DNA from: Rhizobium grahamii CCGE 502
GTDB taxonomy: Bacteria > Pseudomonadota > Alphaproteobacteria > Rhizobiales > Rhizobiaceae
Assembly (NCBI RefSeq): GCF_000298315.2
Contig: NZ_AEYE02000038.1
Coordinates: 349,762 to 413,761 of the forward strand
DNA: 64,000 nt
Direction: 5' to 3'
The position numbers and the translations under genes are program-made. This document shows, in pieces, positions 36,479 to 46,860 of the stretch. Within the stretch, counting starts at the first letter, position 1, and every line of letters starts with the position of its first letter. The notes under the pieces are model-generated. The model searched no databases. It was not told the DNA's origin and saw only the letters and a program-made list of their open reading frames with translations.

Positions 36479-37924
36479 TCAGATCCCAATAGCTTCGTAG
36501 GCGTCGGCGATCTGCCGGATTGACGCGACATAGGCTGCGGTCCGGTAGTCATCGAGTTCCGGTTGCTGTTCGATGAGGTCAGCGATGCGGGTCCAGGTGC
36601 TGCGCATAACGTCTTCGAGACCGGAACGAACGAGATCGATTTCAGCGCCGCCTTCTAGGAGTTCATCGCGGATATCGGCGGGGAACTCCTTGCCCGTCAT
36701 CCGTTCAAGGGCCGCGGCAATCGTCTGGTTGCGCCGCTCGCGCCGGCGCCGCTCCATTAAGCCGAAGGGAATATGCGTGAGGTTCTTTACCCACTCGAAG
36801 TAGCTGACGACGACACCGCCGACATTGACGTAAAGATCCGGAAGGATAGTGATCCCTCGGGTGCGCAGAACCTTGTCGGCCTCGAAGGTCACCGGGCCGT
36901 TGGCGGCTTCGACAACAAGCTGTGCCTTAATGCGGTCTGCATTACCGGCATGGATGGCGTTTTCCATCGCCGCCGGAATGAGCACCTCGCATGGCTGCTC
37001 AATGCCCGTCATATCGCCGGGAAACGAGGTAGCGCCTTCGAAGCCGAGGATGCTGCCGGTCTTGATCTGATGCTGCTTCAGCGCCTCGATCGCCAGTCCA
37101 TCGGTATTGGCAACATAGCCATCCCGTTCTGCAATGACGGTTATCCGAGCGCCATCTTCTTCAGAGAGGAACTTGGCTGCATGGTAGCCGACATTCCCGA
37201 AGCCCTGAACGATAATCGCGGCACCCCTCAGGTCACGCTTGCCGTTCAGGCCGACGGTGCGCGGATCGCGGAGATAGCTCTGAATGGCGAACTGCACGCC
37301 TCGGCCGGTTGCTTCGGTGCGGCCGGCAATGCCGCCCTTCGACAGCGGCTTCCCGGTGACGCAAGCGCGCGCATTGATGACATCGGTCGGATTGGCACGG
37401 CGGAACTCGTCCATCATCCAAGCCATTTCCCGCTCCCCCGTTCCAATGTCGGGCGCCGGGACGTTGACGCCCGGGCCGATGAGGCCACGTTTGTTGAGCT
37501 CCTGGGTGAAGCGGCGGGTGATGCGCTCGAGCTCCTGCGGCGTCCATTCGCGCGGATCGATCTTCAGCGCCCCCTTCGAACCGCCGAACGGCACATCGAC
37601 CAGCGAGCACTTGAGCGTCATCAGTGCGGCAAGCGCCTCGACCTCTTCAGCATCGGCATCCGACGCATAGCGAATACCGCCCTTTACCGGCTCGCAGTGC
37701 TCGCTATGGACCGATCGCCAGCCGATGAAGCTGTACATGCGGCCGCGCAGGCGAACGCCGAAGCGAACCGTGTAGGTCGAGTTGCACTGCATGATCCTTT
37801 CGGACAGGCCTTCCGGCAAGTCAAGGAATGTCATTGCATGGCGGAAGTTCTGGTCAACGCTCTCCAGAAAGCAAGCGGAGCTCGTTTCTCCGGTCTGTAC
37901 GCTGCGCTGTGGTATTGCATTCAC
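36479..37924 (-). CDS. gdhA: Glutamate dehydrogenase
   Basis: Glu/Leu/Phe/Val dehydrogenase of 481 residues converting glutamate and 2-oxoglutarate plus ammonium. The catalytic region KGGIRYASDADAEEVEALAA and the lysine-bearing FGGSKGALKIDP are present, as are APDIGTGEREMAW and the Rossmann loop VQGFGNVGYHAA. The C-terminal extension (about 40 residues, LIEQQPELDDYRTAAYVASI) is typical of the alphaproteobacterial form. AAGGAGG precedes the ATG. It heads a two-gene unit with the FAD-linked dehydrogenase. Cofactor (NAD or NADP) cannot be settled by eye. Confidence 0.93.
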   Translation of the reverse strand: MNAIPQRSVQTGETSSACFLESVDQNFRHAMTFLDLPEGLSERIMQCNSTYTVRFGVRLRGRMYSFIGWRSVHSEHCEPVKGGIRYASDADAEEVEALAALMTLKCSLVDVPFGGSKGALKIDPREWTPQELERITRRFTQELNKRGLIGPGVNVPAPDIGTGEREMAWMMDEFRRANPTDVINARACVTGKPLSKGGIAGRTEATGRGVQFAIQSYLRDPRTVGLNGKRDLRGAAIIVQGFGNVGYHAAKFLSEEDGARITVIAERDGYVANTDGLAIEALKQHQIKTGSILGFEGATSFPGDMTGIEQPCEVLIPAAMENAIHAGNADRIKAQLVVEAANGPVTFEADKVLRTRGITILPDLYVNVGGVVVSYFEWVKNLTHIPFGLMERRRRERRNQTIAAALERMTGKEFPADIRDELLEGGAEIDLVRSGLEDVMRSTWTRIADLIEQQPELDDYRTAAYVASIRQIADAYEAIGI

Positions 37925-37984
37925 TTGGGGTTCCTCCTTGGTCGGAAAGTCTCGAGCCGAAGCTGTGTCAGCTCAGCAGAACTC

Positions 37985-38464
37985 GATGGTCTGCACTGCG
38001 TACGAGCAGGGCATAGATCAGCGTGAAGAGCCGGCGGGCAGTGTCGTTGTCGATGTTCACTTTCGCTGACAACCGGCTTTTCAGCAGTCCGGCGGCCTCG
38101 TTGTGGACGCCGCGCCGACCCATATCCATTGCCTCAAGCCGCTCAGGCCCAGGGTGGCGAACGGCGTGTATTAACTCTCGCAGATGCGGGTGTAGTCTTT
38201 CAGCAATCGCCGGAACGGCGTCAGCGACAGGTAGTGACTGATCACAGGTTCGCCTCGATCATCAGCGACATGCAATGCCAGGCGCCCGTCGGCCGCTTCG
38301 ATCCTGAGGCGATAAGGCCCGCCGTCGTGCCCAACCGGAACAAAGGTATTCGATTCCACCAGGTCAATGATTGCGATGGCTTGCTCCCGTTCAACTCTGG
38401 CGTCGCGCCCAGCGAACGACCGGTCGAGCGATACGTCGCAGAGACGGTAGTCGGCGTAGGTCAT
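37985..38464 (-). pseudogene. UPF0262 family protein, frameshifted
   Basis: Starts [20 protein letters not shown] and follows the UPF0262 family through [16 protein letters not shown] and [20 protein letters not shown], where a stop occurs at 38171. The missing C-terminal third is found downstream in another frame: [20 protein letters not shown] then [21 protein letters not shown] small deletion after RICES accounts for this. It lies between the thiolase and gdh genes, overlapping neither. Confidence 0.82.
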
Positions 38465-38474
38465 GGCACTGCCC

Positions 38475-39656
38475 TCACGTCGCTTCCACGCACATAGCGA
38501 CACCCATGCCGCCACCGATGCAGAGCGTTGCCAGACCTTCCTTCGCGCCGCGGCGCTTCATTTCGAAGAGCAGCGTGTTGAGCACGCGGGCGCCGGAGGC
38601 GCCGATCGGGTGTCCGATGGCGATCGCGCCGCCATTGACATTGACGATGCCAGGATCCCAGCCGAGGTCCTTGTTGACCGCGCAGGCCTGCGCGGCGAAA
38701 GCCTCGTTGGCCTCGACCAAATCAACGTCGCCGATCGCCCAGCCGGCTTTCGCCAGCGCCTTACGAGAGGCTGGGATCGGCCCAGTGCCCATGACTTGCG
38801 GATCGACGCCGGCGGTTGCCCATGAGACGATGCGGGCAAGCGGCTGGATGCCGCGCTTGGAGGCCTGCTCTTCGCTCATCAGCAGGGTGGCCGCCGCGCC
38901 GTCGTTGAGGCCGGAGGCATTGCCAGCGGTGACCGTGCCTTCCTTGTCAAAGGCCGGGCGCAGCTTCGTCATCTGGTCGAGCGTGGCGCCATGGCGGATA
39001 TATTCGTCCTGGTCGACGGTGACGTCGCCCTTGCGGGTCTTGACGATGAAGGGAATGATCTCGTCGGCAAAACGGCCGGCCTTCTGTGCCGCCTCGGCCT
39101 TGTTCTGGGATGCCAGCGCGAACTGGTCCTGTTCCTCGCGGCTGAGCTGCCACTGGCGGGCGACGTTCTCGGCAGTGATGCCCATATGATAGCCGTAGAA
39201 GGCGTCGGTCAGGCCGTCCTTGATCATTGTGTCGATCATCTTGAAGTCGCCCATCTTCACGCCTTGGCGGAGATGGGCGCAATGCGGCGCCATCGACATG
39301 GACTCCATCCCGCCGGCGACGATGATGTCGGCATCACCGGAGGTAATCTGCTGCATGCCGAGAGCAACGGCACGAAGGCCCGAGCCACAGAGCTGGTTCA
39401 TGCCCCAGGCCGTCTTTTCCTGTGGGACACCCGCCTTCATCGCCGCCTGGCGCGCTGGGTTCTGCCCTTCCCCGGCCTGCAGCACTTGGCCGAGGATCAC
39501 CTCGTCGACTTCACCCGCTTCGACGCCTGCGCGCTCAAGCACGCCCTTGATGACGGCGGCGCCGAGCTCGTGCGCCGGCGTATTGCCGAACGCGCCGTTG
39601 AAGGAGCCGACCGCAGTGCGGGCTGCGCTGGCGATGACGATCGATGGGGTGCTCAT
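38475..39656 (-). CDS. Acetyl-CoA acetyltransferase (thiolase)
   Basis: 393-residue biosynthetic-type thiolase (AtoB/PhaA), interconverting two acetyl-CoA and acetoacetyl-CoA. Start at 39656 ([17 protein letters not shown]) is chosen by length and GAGGAGAC upstream. Active-site cysteine in [16 protein letters not shown] (about residue 90), the [14 protein letters not shown] His motif and the final CIGGGMGVA cysteine are all present. It follows scoA-scoB by about 70 bases in the same direction, so the three genes together handle acetoacetate, as in ketone-body or PHB-linked metabolism. Confidence 0.94.
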   Translation of the reverse strand: MSTPSIVIASAARTAVGSFNGAFGNTPAHELGAAVIKGVLERAGVEAGEVDEVILGQVLQAGEGQNPARQAAMKAGVPQEKTAWGMNQLCGSGLRAVALGMQQITSGDADIIVAGGMESMSMAPHCAHLRQGVKMGDFKMIDTMIKDGLTDAFYGYHMGITAENVARQWQLSREEQDQFALASQNKAEAAQKAGRFADEIIPFIVKTRKGDVTVDQDEYIRHGATLDQMTKLRPAFDKEGTVTAGNASGLNDGAAATLLMSEEQASKRGIQPLARIVSWATAGVDPQVMGTGPIPASRKALAKAGWAIGDVDLVEANEAFAAQACAVNKDLGWDPGIVNVNGGAIAIGHPIGASGARVLNTLLFEMKRRGAKEGLATLCIGGGMGVAMCVEAT

Positions 39657-39729
39657 GATGGTCTCCTCTCTTGGTTCTTGCGAAGCCGGTAGAGACCGGC
39701 TCCAGCGTCTCGGCAAAAGGCTCTCTGGC

Positions 39730-40359
39730 CTAGTTGACGATGGTCGCCTCGGTGGCGCTGCGGATCTCCCCGTCGGTAACACCGTCGGCAAGCTCGACCA
39801 GCTTCAGTCCGCCATCGACGACGTCGAGCACACCGAGATTGGTGATGATCCGATCGACGACGCTCTTTCCCGTCAGCGGCAGGGTGCAGGCCTTCAGCAG
39901 CTTGGATTCGCCGGCCTTGTTGGTGTGGTCCATGACGACCACCACCCGCTTGACGCCGGCGACCAGATCCATCGCACCGCCCATGCCCTTGACCAACTTG
40001 CCGGGGATCATCCAGTTGGCGAGATCGCCGTTCTCGGCCACCTCCATCGCGCCGAGGATCGCCATGGCGATCTTGCCGCCGCGGATCATCGCGAAGCTCT
40101 GCGCTGAATCGAAGAAGGCCGAGTGCGGCAGTGCCGTCACCGTCTGCTTGCCGGCATTGATGAGATCGGCGTCGATCTCACCTTCCGTCGGGAACGGGCC
40201 GATACCGAGCAGGCCATTCTCCGACTGCAGCGTCACATGGACGCCGTCCGGTATATAGTTGGCGACCAGCGTCGGAATGCCGATGCCGAGATTGACGTAG
40301 GTGCCGTCTTCGAGTTCGCGGGCAGCGCGCGCCGCCATCTGGTTTCTTTCCCAGGCCAT
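39730..40359 (-). CDS. scoB: 3-oxoacid CoA-transferase subunit B
   Basis: 209-residue beta subunit moving CoA from succinyl-CoA to acetoacetate. [20 protein letters not shown] is the usual start; a GTG 7 codons upstream overlaps the scoA stop as GTGA and is an alternative. The catalytic Glu is in [13 protein letters not shown], the family signature SENG. Together with subunit A and the thiolase it would route acetoacetate to acetyl-CoA. Confidence 0.93.
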   Translation of the reverse strand: MAWERNQMAARAARELEDGTYVNLGIGIPTLVANYIPDGVHVTLQSENGLLGIGPFPTEGEIDADLINAGKQTVTALPHSAFFDSAQSFAMIRGGKIAMAILGAMEVAENGDLANWMIPGKLVKGMGGAMDLVAGVKRVVVVMDHTNKAGESKLLKACTLPLTGKSVVDRIITNLGVLDVVDGGLKLVELADGVTDGEIRSATEATIVN

Positions 40360-40376
40360 GTCTCTTCCCCCTGCTC

Positions 40377-41075
40377 TCACGCCGCCGCGCGTGTGGTGCG
40401 CTGTTCGATGCGTTTCTCGTGCTGACCCTGGATCAGGCGATGTACATAGATCCCCGGCACATGGATATGATCGGGATCCAGGCTGCCGACGGGCACGATC
40501 TCCTCAACTTCGGCAACACAGATCTTGCCGCAGGTGGCGGCTGGCGGATTGAAGTTGCGGGCGGTCTTGCGGAAGACGAGGTTCCCCGAGGTGTCGGCCT
40601 TCCAGGCCTTGACGATCGACAGATCGGCGACGATGCCGGTCTCCAGAACGAAGACCTCTCCATCAAAGACCTTGAGTTCTTTTCCTTTCGCAACGACGGT
40701 ACCAACGCCGGTCTTGGTGTAGAAGCCGGCAATGCCGGCGCCGCCGGCGCGCATCCGCTCAGCCAGCGTTCCCTGCGGATTGAACTCGAGCTCCAATTCG
40801 CCGCTCAGATACTGGCGCATGAACTCGGCGTTCTCGCCGACATAGGACGAAATCATCTTCCGGATCTGCTTCGTCTTCAGCAGCACGCCAAGCCCGAAGT
40901 CGTCGACACCGCAATTGTTCGACGCGATCGTCAGGTCCTTGGTGCCAGCTTTGCGAATCGCATCGATCAGCAGTTCCGGAATGCCGCAAAGCCCAAAGCC
41001 ACCCGCCGCAATGAACATGCCGTCGACCAGCAAGCCATCAAGCGCCGACGTCGGATTGTCGAAGATTTCTTTCAT
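40377..41075 (-). CDS. scoA: 3-oxoacid CoA-transferase subunit A
   Basis: 232-residue alpha subunit; begins [20 protein letters not shown] with GGGGG just upstream. The glycine-rich [16 protein letters not shown] loop is the CoA-transferase type I signature. A further 29 upstream codons are open but lie beyond the ribosome site. Translationally coupled to scoB. Confidence 0.93.
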   Translation of the reverse strand: MKEIFDNPTSALDGLLVDGMFIAAGGFGLCGIPELLIDAIRKAGTKDLTIASNNCGVDDFGLGVLLKTKQIRKMISSYVGENAEFMRQYLSGELELEFNPQGTLAERMRAGGAGIAGFYTKTGVGTVVAKGKELKVFDGEVFVLETGIVADLSIVKAWKADTSGNLVFRKTARNFNPPAATCGKICVAEVEEIVPVGSLDPDHIHVPGIYVHRLIQGQHEKRIEQRTTRAAA

Positions 41076-41180
41076 ACTCCCCCCGTTAGATTCGTCTGTT
41101 GCGGCGCTGAGGAGCCGCCTGGATTTAGTCACTTGGGTTCCAAAGTCCGGCAGCGGTATCAAACGGCTGCGAGGTCTCTT

Positions 41181-42590
41181 TCATCCACGGTTGATGCAAA
41201 CGACCTTTGGCTGGGTCATCTCTTCATAGGCGAAGCGCACGCCTTCCCGGCCCATGCTGCCGTATTTGGAACCCCCGAACGGCATGGCGTCGAAGCGATA
41301 ATCCGAGGAGTCGTTGATCATCACCCCGCCCGCCTCGATCCGGTTTGCCGCATCGAGTGCCACATTAAGATTGCCGGTGAAGATGCCGGCGTGCAGGCTG
41401 TATTCCGGCTCATTGGCCAGTTCGACCGCTTCGTCGAGCGTGGCAAACGGCGCGAGCATGACGACAGGCGCAAACACTTCCTCGTGCCACAGGCGGCAGG
41501 TGACCGGCGTGCCCTCCAGCACTGTCGGGTGATAAAGCGAGCCTTCGCGCTTGTGACCGCAGAGCAGCGTCGCGCCGGCGGCAATGGCGTCGTTGACGGC
41601 TGCTTCGGTGCGTTGGGCGACCTCCTTGGAGATCATCGGACCGACATCCGTGTCCTCTTTCAGCGGATCGCCGGCCTTGAGCTTTTCTGTCGCCGCCACA
41701 AAGGCGTCGCGAAAGCGCTCATAAAGCTCGGCCTGCACCAGAACACGCTGGGCGCCGATGCAGTTCTGACCGGCTGCCCAGAAAGCGCCGGAGACGCAGC
41801 CTTCAACCGCCTTGTCGAAGTCGCAGTCATTCATGACGATAACAGGTGCATTGCCGCCGAGCTCCATCGCCAGTTTCTTCAGACCCGCCTTGCGGCTGAT
41901 GGCTTCTCCTGTGGCAAAGCCACCAGTGAACGAGACCATGCGCACGTCCCGTGCAGCGACCAACGCTGTGACGATCTCGCGATCGCCATGAACGACGGTG
42001 ATGATCTCGGGTGGCAAACCCGCTTCCACCAGGATTTCGACAAGGTTGATCGAGGAAAACGGCGTCAGGTTCGATGGTTTCAGCAGAACCGAATTGCCGC
42101 CGGCAATCGCCGGACCTAGCTTGTGCGCGACCAGGTTCAGCGGATCGTTGTAGGGTGTAATCGCAGTGATGATGCCGAGCGGCTCTCGCGTAAACCAGCC
42201 CTGACGCTTTTCTGAGCCGACATAAGCATCAAAGGGAACGATCTCACCGGCGTTGCGCTTTGCCTCCTCGGCAGAGAGCTTTAACGTGTTGACGCAACGA
42301 AGCACTTCCTTGCGCGCCTGTACGATCGTCTTGCCGGCTTCGCGCACGATGGTTTCGGCAAATGCTTCATGGCGGCTCTCGATGATCCGCGCAGCTTCTT
42401 CGAGGATAAGCGCGCGCTCATGTCTCGGCAGCTTGGCGGAAAGCTCTGAGCCGCGACGGGCACGGGCGAGGAGTTCGTTAATTTCGCTCGCATCCGTGGC
42501 GTCAACCGTCCCGAGGACAGACCCGTCATAGGGGCTGTGAACAGTGATCGGGGCCAAGCTGGTAGTGATATGAAGGTTGGCAGCGGTCAT
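41181..42590 (-). CDS. Aldehyde dehydrogenase family protein
   Basis: 469-residue NAD(P)-dependent aldehyde dehydrogenase. Start at 42590 ([10 protein letters not shown]) fits family length. The catalytic Cys is C277 in [13 protein letters not shown] and the general base E243 in [20 protein letters not shown] replaces the usual SFTGSTxxG loop. It resembles the phosphonoacetaldehyde/lactaldehyde-type branch. It lies 100-150 bases after the class III aminotransferase in the same direction, so the pair would convert an omega-amino compound to its aldehyde and then the acid. Confidence 0.9.
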   Translation of the reverse strand: MTAANLHITTSLAPITVHSPYDGSVLGTVDATDASEINELLARARRGSELSAKLPRHERALILEEAARIIESRHEAFAETIVREAGKTIVQARKEVLRCVNTLKLSAEEAKRNAGEIVPFDAYVGSEKRQGWFTREPLGIITAITPYNDPLNLVAHKLGPAIAGGNSVLLKPSNLTPFSSINLVEILVEAGLPPEIITVVHGDREIVTALVAARDVRMVSFTGGFATGEAISRKAGLKKLAMELGGNAPVIVMNDCDFDKAVEGCVSGAFWAAGQNCIGAQRVLVQAELYERFRDAFVAATEKLKAGDPLKEDTDVGPMISKEVAQRTEAAVNDAIAAGATLLCGHKREGSLYHPTVLEGTPVTCRLWHEEVFAPVVMLAPFATLDEAVELANEPEYSLHAGIFTGNLNVALDAANRIEAGGVMINDSSDYRFDAMPFGGSKYGSMGREGVRFAYEEMTQPKVVCINRG

Positions 42591-42726
42591 AGGCCGGCTT
42601 CCTCTTCCGTGGTAATGCGCCACCTGCGCGGCGGCTATGCTTCTCGGTCAGGGCAAGGAGAGATCCCTGCCCTGTTCTCAATTCGATGGAAGGGATTGGT
42701 GCGGCCGAACCTTCGACCGCCCTCCG

Positions 42727-44130
42727 TTAGATTTTCTGACCGTCGCGAACGAGATCGTCCATCACCGAGCGGACGGCCTTTTCAGCGATCGAGACGATCT
42801 CGTCGATCTCCGCCTTGGTGGTGACGAGTGCCGGTGCAAAGCCGAGGATGTCGCCATGGGGCATGGCGCGGGCAATGAGTCCACGATCGCGAGCAGCCTT
42901 GGAGACGCGGGCACCGACCTTCAGCGACGGATCAAACCGCTTCTTGTTCTCACGATCGGCAACGAACTCGATCGCACCCATCAGGCCAACGCCACGCACT
43001 TCGCCGACGATCGGCAGCTGTGCGAACTTTTCCTTGAGCTGCGCCTGGAAATAGGCGCCCACTTCGCGGGCGTTGCCGGGCAGGTTTTCCTTTTCGACGA
43101 TATCGAGCACCGCATTGGCCGCCGCCGCGCCGATCGGGTGGCCGGAATAGGTATAGCCATGCGAGAAGGCGCCGACCTTACCGGCCCCCTCTTCCATCAC
43201 CTTGTACACCTTCTCACCGACGATCGAAGCTGAAAGCGGGAAGTATGCCGAAGTCAGGCCTTTGGCGACCGTGATCAGATCGGGTTCGATCCCGTAGTGC
43301 TGCGAGCCGAACATCGAGCCAGTGCGGCCGAAGCCGGTGATCACTTCGTCAGCGATCAGCAGAACGTCATGCTTCTTGAGCACCACCTTGATTGCTTCCC
43401 AATAACCTTCCGGCGGCGGCGTGATACCACCGGTGCCAAGGACCGGCTCGGCGATGAAGGCGCCGACATTGTCCGGTCCAAGCGTCTCGATCATCTCGTC
43501 GAGCTCGGCGGCGCGACGGGCCGAGAATTCGCGTTCGGTCTCGCCGGGGTTGGCGCCCCAATAGTGGTGCGGAACACCGGTGTGATCGATCTGCGGCAGC
43601 GGCAGATCCATATGGTCGTGATAGAAGCTCATCCCGGTCATCGAGCCGGAGACGACGCTGCAGCCGTGATAGCCGCGTTCGCGCGAGATGATCTTCTTCT
43701 TGGTCGGCTTGCCACGCAGGTTGTTGTAGTACCAGACGAGCTTGGCCTGGGTCTCGTTGGCGTCCGAGCCGGACATGCCGTAGAACACTTTGCTCATCTT
43801 GCCGGGCGCCATCTTCACCAGGCGGTCGGAGAGGATCGCAAGCTCGTCCGTCGTGTGCGCGGCATAGGAATGATAATAGGCCAGGCGATAGGCCTGACGA
43901 GAGATCGCCTCGGCAACCTCGGTGCGGCCGTAGCCGACGTTGACACAGTAGAGGCCGGCAAAACCGTCGATCAGCTGATTGCCGTGCGCATCCTGGATGC
44001 GGATTCCCTTACCGGTCTCGACGATCGTCGGTTCGCCGAGCTTGCCGGTCGCAAAGTCCTTCAACTGCGTGAAGGGGTGTAGGACGCTGTTGCGATCTTT
44101 CTCAGCGATGTCTTTGATGTTGATGGTCAT
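42727..44130 (-). CDS. Class III aminotransferase
   Basis: 467-residue PLP aminotransferase with GSDANE (121-126), YHG (154-156), D261 in IADEVITGFGRTG and Schiff-base lysine K290 in VAKGLTSAYFPL. The YCVNVGYGRTEVAEAI and YYHSYAAHT segments are typical of the omega-transaminase group acting with pyruvate on diamines, GABA or beta-alanine. The following aldehyde dehydrogenase would process its aldehyde product. Similar aminotransferase-plus-ALDH pairs finish diaminobutyrate and polyamine breakdown, which fits the M24/racemase genes upstream (inference). Confidence 0.93.
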   Translation of the reverse strand: MTINIKDIAEKDRNSVLHPFTQLKDFATGKLGEPTIVETGKGIRIQDAHGNQLIDGFAGLYCVNVGYGRTEVAEAISRQAYRLAYYHSYAAHTTDELAILSDRLVKMAPGKMSKVFYGMSGSDANETQAKLVWYYNNLRGKPTKKKIISRERGYHGCSVVSGSMTGMSFYHDHMDLPLPQIDHTGVPHHYWGANPGETEREFSARRAAELDEMIETLGPDNVGAFIAEPVLGTGGITPPPEGYWEAIKVVLKKHDVLLIADEVITGFGRTGSMFGSQHYGIEPDLITVAKGLTSAYFPLSASIVGEKVYKVMEEGAGKVGAFSHGYTYSGHPIGAAAANAVLDIVEKENLPGNAREVGAYFQAQLKEKFAQLPIVGEVRGVGLMGAIEFVADRENKKRFDPSLKVGARVSKAARDRGLIARAMPHGDILGFAPALVTTKAEIDEIVSIAEKAVRSVMDDLVRDGQKI

Positions 44131-44515
44131 TTAAACCTCTTCCGTCGCCGCTTTCAGCTGCGCGTTTTTTCTTCCTGTGAACTGGGCCAGATCAAGTGCG
44201 AGCAGCAGACAGCTTTCGCTTGCCCGACCCGCTCAGATGATATTGCTCGCAGGTGCTAGCTTCATCGCATCATTTCGCTCCGGGATGACGCCGGGTTCCT
44301 GCAAACTTTCCCGCTTAAAGCAGGAATTCGTTATTCGACCGGGTTTTGCCGATTCATCCGTACCAATCGTGAAGCAGGTGCGGTTGCCGGGACATAAGTG
44401 GAAAAGACAACATGGGGATCGGACTGTCTGAACCCCGCTTGCATTAGTGAAATCGGATTGCATTCTCCGCCAATACATTCACAGATGAGAAATGGGATTT
44501 CGCAGTCTGCGGCCG
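44131..44515. other. Intergenic region upstream of aminotransferase
   Basis: 385 bases probably holding the promoter of the aminotransferase-ALDH unit. No sigma-54 promoter, NifA site or recognisable gene was found. Confidence 0.4.
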
Positions 44516-45712
44516 TCAGTCGATGACTAGCAGTTTCCTGGGAACGCTGGACAGAAATTCCACTTGCCCATTGGTGATCACGATGCTTTCGGTAATTTCG
44601 ATGCCCCAATCTCCGTACCAAAGTCCGGACATGAAATGGAACGTCATTCATGCGCGGAGCTCAGTCTTGTCGCCCTCCCGGAAGCTCGCCGAGTTCTCTC
44701 CCCATGCTGGCGGATAACCCATCCCAATCGGGTAGCCTGAGCGACTTGTCTTCTCAAAGCCGTATCGCGCCAACATTCCGGAATAGGCTTTGGCGATATC
44801 CTCGCAGAGGTTACCAGCCATCGCCTTTTCGAGCCCCGCCTGCATACCATCAAGGACGGCTTTCTCCGCGTCGAGTATCTGCTGGCTCGGCTTGCCGAGG
44901 TAATAAGTCCGTGACAACGGGCAGTGGTAGCGCTTGTGAACGCCGGCAAGCTCGAAGAAAATGCTCTCGTTGGCGCGTATAGACCGGTCCGTCCAAGTCA
45001 GATGCGGGGCTGACGCATCTGCCCCGGCGCCAAGGTTCGGGACGCAGGCCGGATAATCTCCCCAATAGACATCGACGCCGCGGGTGCCGACATATGTGAG
45101 TTCGGCAATCACGTCAGATTGCTTTATTCCAGGTCGCAGCACTTCGCCGACACGCTGATACATCGCTTCGACGATCTTCCCAGCGCCGCGCATGTACTCG
45201 ATTTCTCTTGGGGACTTTACCAGCCGCTGCCAGTTGACCAGCCTGTCGGCATTTTTGAACCTCGCATTAGGAAGCGACCCTGAAAGCACTTCGAATGATC
45301 GGGCTGAGAGGCATGCACTATCCTTTTCGACGCCGATCGTTGCCGAGCCATGGCCCTCGTCCACAATGATCTGGGCGAGGGCCGACATTGCGTGCAGCGT
45401 GTCTGACTGAACATATTCGTCTCCATACCACTTGATGCGATCTTCGCCGATATAGGCCGTCCTGCGGCAACCATTGGCGTCCATGCGCCGACCGAACCAG
45501 AGTGGATCCTTGTCCTTCGTGACCACAACGCATTGGGGCACGTAATACGAGCAGCCATCGTAGCCCGTTAGCCAGCCCATGTTGGCAGGATCGGTTACGA
45601 CCAATAGGTCGATGCCGGCGTGCTCCATTGCCCCGCGCGCCTTTTCGAGACGCATTTTGTATTCGGACAACTCGAACCGCAACATTTGGTCGTTCACGTC
45701 GGATGCTCCCAT
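44516..45712 (-). pseudogene. M24 (EutD/DoeA-like) hydrolase with in-frame stop
   Basis: Creatinase/Xaa-Pro-peptidase-fold protein related to ectoine hydrolases. N-terminal part LRFELSEYKMRLEKARGAME to SRSGYPIGMGYPPAWGENSA is intact, then a TGA at 44648-44650 interrupts EGDKTELRA. The same frame continues without shift: MTFHFMSGLWYGDWGIEITE then VEFLSSVPRKLLVID, stopping at 44516, exactly as in the intact paralogue at 54781-55959 (KPGMVFHMMPGLWLDN). One G-to-T change in a Gly codon would explain it. The lost C-terminus completes the pita-bread fold, so the product is probably inactive. Confidence 0.85.
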
Positions 45713-45731
45713 AACTTTCGAAAAGATATCG

Positions 45732-46463
45732 TCAAACGCGATTGGAAACCGAGGCGAGGGTCAGCCTGCAGAGGTCAATAATGTCGTAAATGGGCAATCC
45801 CGTTTTTGATCGAAGAGCGTCGGCAACGATGGGAAAGCCTGTGCATTCGAAGAGTATCATTGCGATATCGGGATGCTCAGCACGAAGTTGCGCGACGCGC
45901 TCGTCGACCTCCCGCTCAATCTGATCAACGTCGGTTCGGATGAACGGGCGGGCCAAAGCATTGCGTACGTAAACGCCACGTTCGATCCCTCCGACGACGA
46001 CGCGCTTCCGATCCGCAGGATTTTCGATGCCCAAGAGGTCTTCACTGCAATGTCGAGAGTCCGCGGTCAAAACCGCAAGTTTTTTCCCCGGTGCAAGCTG
46101 CCGCAGCAGAGTCGGAATAAGGATCAGGCTTGAGGTCACGACCGGCACATTAACTGCCGCGGAAATCGCCCGCTGGTGACGGATGAAAAAACCGCAGTCA
46201 GCGGCAATCACGCCCGCGCCGCGGGCGATCAGCCGCTCAGCAGCTTCGATACAGGCGCGTTCGAGCGACGCTTCACCGCGAATGATCACGTCCGCCATAG
46301 CGCCCTCAACCATCTCGGTGATCACAGGCCGGTTGAAGGTCGCCGGGTGCATGAGGGACCCTTCGCGCGGCGCGCATGCTGGGCTGTCGGTCGAAATGCC
46401 CTCATCGAGTTCCAAGATTCCGAGTGTGAGGCTGCTTTGCGACGACATGAAATGAAGCTCCAT
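45732..46463 (-). CDS. Aspartate/glutamate racemase-family protein (EutA-like)
   Basis: 243-residue protein of the Asp/Glu/hydantoin racemase and arylmalonate decarboxylase superfamily. Two cysteines at the expected positions, C90 in IAADCGFFIRHQ and C207 in LFECTGFPIVADAL, could serve as the acid/base pair. Genes of this family accompany M24 hydrolase and threonine-dehydratase-like genes in rhizobial ectoine utilisation (eutABCDE), and the same neighbours are here, though decayed. An internal ATG at 46448 is an alternative start. It lies 19 bases from the M24 gene. Confidence 0.78.
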   Translation of the reverse strand: MELHFMSSQSSLTLGILELDEGISTDSPACAPREGSLMHPATFNRPVITEMVEGAMADVIIRGEASLERACIEAAERLIARGAGVIAADCGFFIRHQRAISAAVNVPVVTSSLILIPTLLRQLAPGKKLAVLTADSRHCSEDLLGIENPADRKRVVVGGIERGVYVRNALARPFIRTDVDQIEREVDERVAQLRAEHPDIAMILFECTGFPIVADALRSKTGLPIYDIIDLCRLTLASVSNRV

Positions 46464-46479
46464 TTGTTAAGTGGCCTTT

Positions 46480-46847
46480 GCCGTTCTGATAAGAATTCGA
46501 AATTGCGTTTGGCATTGTCGAAAAACGATGCGGGCGTTCCTTCACATCGCAGTGGCAAAGATCTTGCCGCAAAGCCTTCGCCAAAACGAAAGAGCGCGTC
46601 CGTGGTTGCCAATCGAGGCTGCGACAGCACCCCGCGGGCGCTCTTGCTGAGACGGCAGGAGAATTGCATTGAAGGCGCCGCAGAGCTTGAAACTGCCCGT
46701 GGTCTGAGGGTGCTCCAGCTTCAGATAAACGGCGACGCGGGAGATACTCGACAACGAAGACGAGTGCGTGAGCGGGGTGGTCAGAATATGGGCTTTGATG
46801 CGCTTTCGGGTATCTTCGATATCGTTGAGATCGATCATTCCGGTCAC
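46480..46847 (-). pseudogene. Threonine dehydratase/EutB-like relic
   Basis: MIDLNDIEDTRKRIKAHILT then HSSSLSSISRVAVYLKLEHP and QTTGSFKLCGAFNAILL, the PLP-lysine region of threonine dehydratase-fold enzymes, then AVAASIGNHGRALS. After that the frame shifts (AKALRQDLCHC in another frame) and the remaining two thirds of the enzyme are deleted. It sits between the M20 gene and the racemase gene in the same direction. Confidence 0.8.
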
Positions 46848-46860
46848 CCCTTGCGCTAGA

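Noticed and set aside
36773-38026. 417-codon plus-strand frame over gdhA
   Set aside because: Antisense shadow of glutamate dehydrogenase in high-GC DNA.
40419-42119. 566-codon plus-strand open frame across scoA/ALDH genes
   Set aside because: It is the antisense shadow of two well-identified genes; its translation is His/Asp/Arg-rich with no domain.
46145-46162. CGGCACATTAACTGC sigma-54-like promoter on the plus strand
   Set aside because: It lies inside the racemase gene on the opposite strand with no suitable gene downstream; likely chance.
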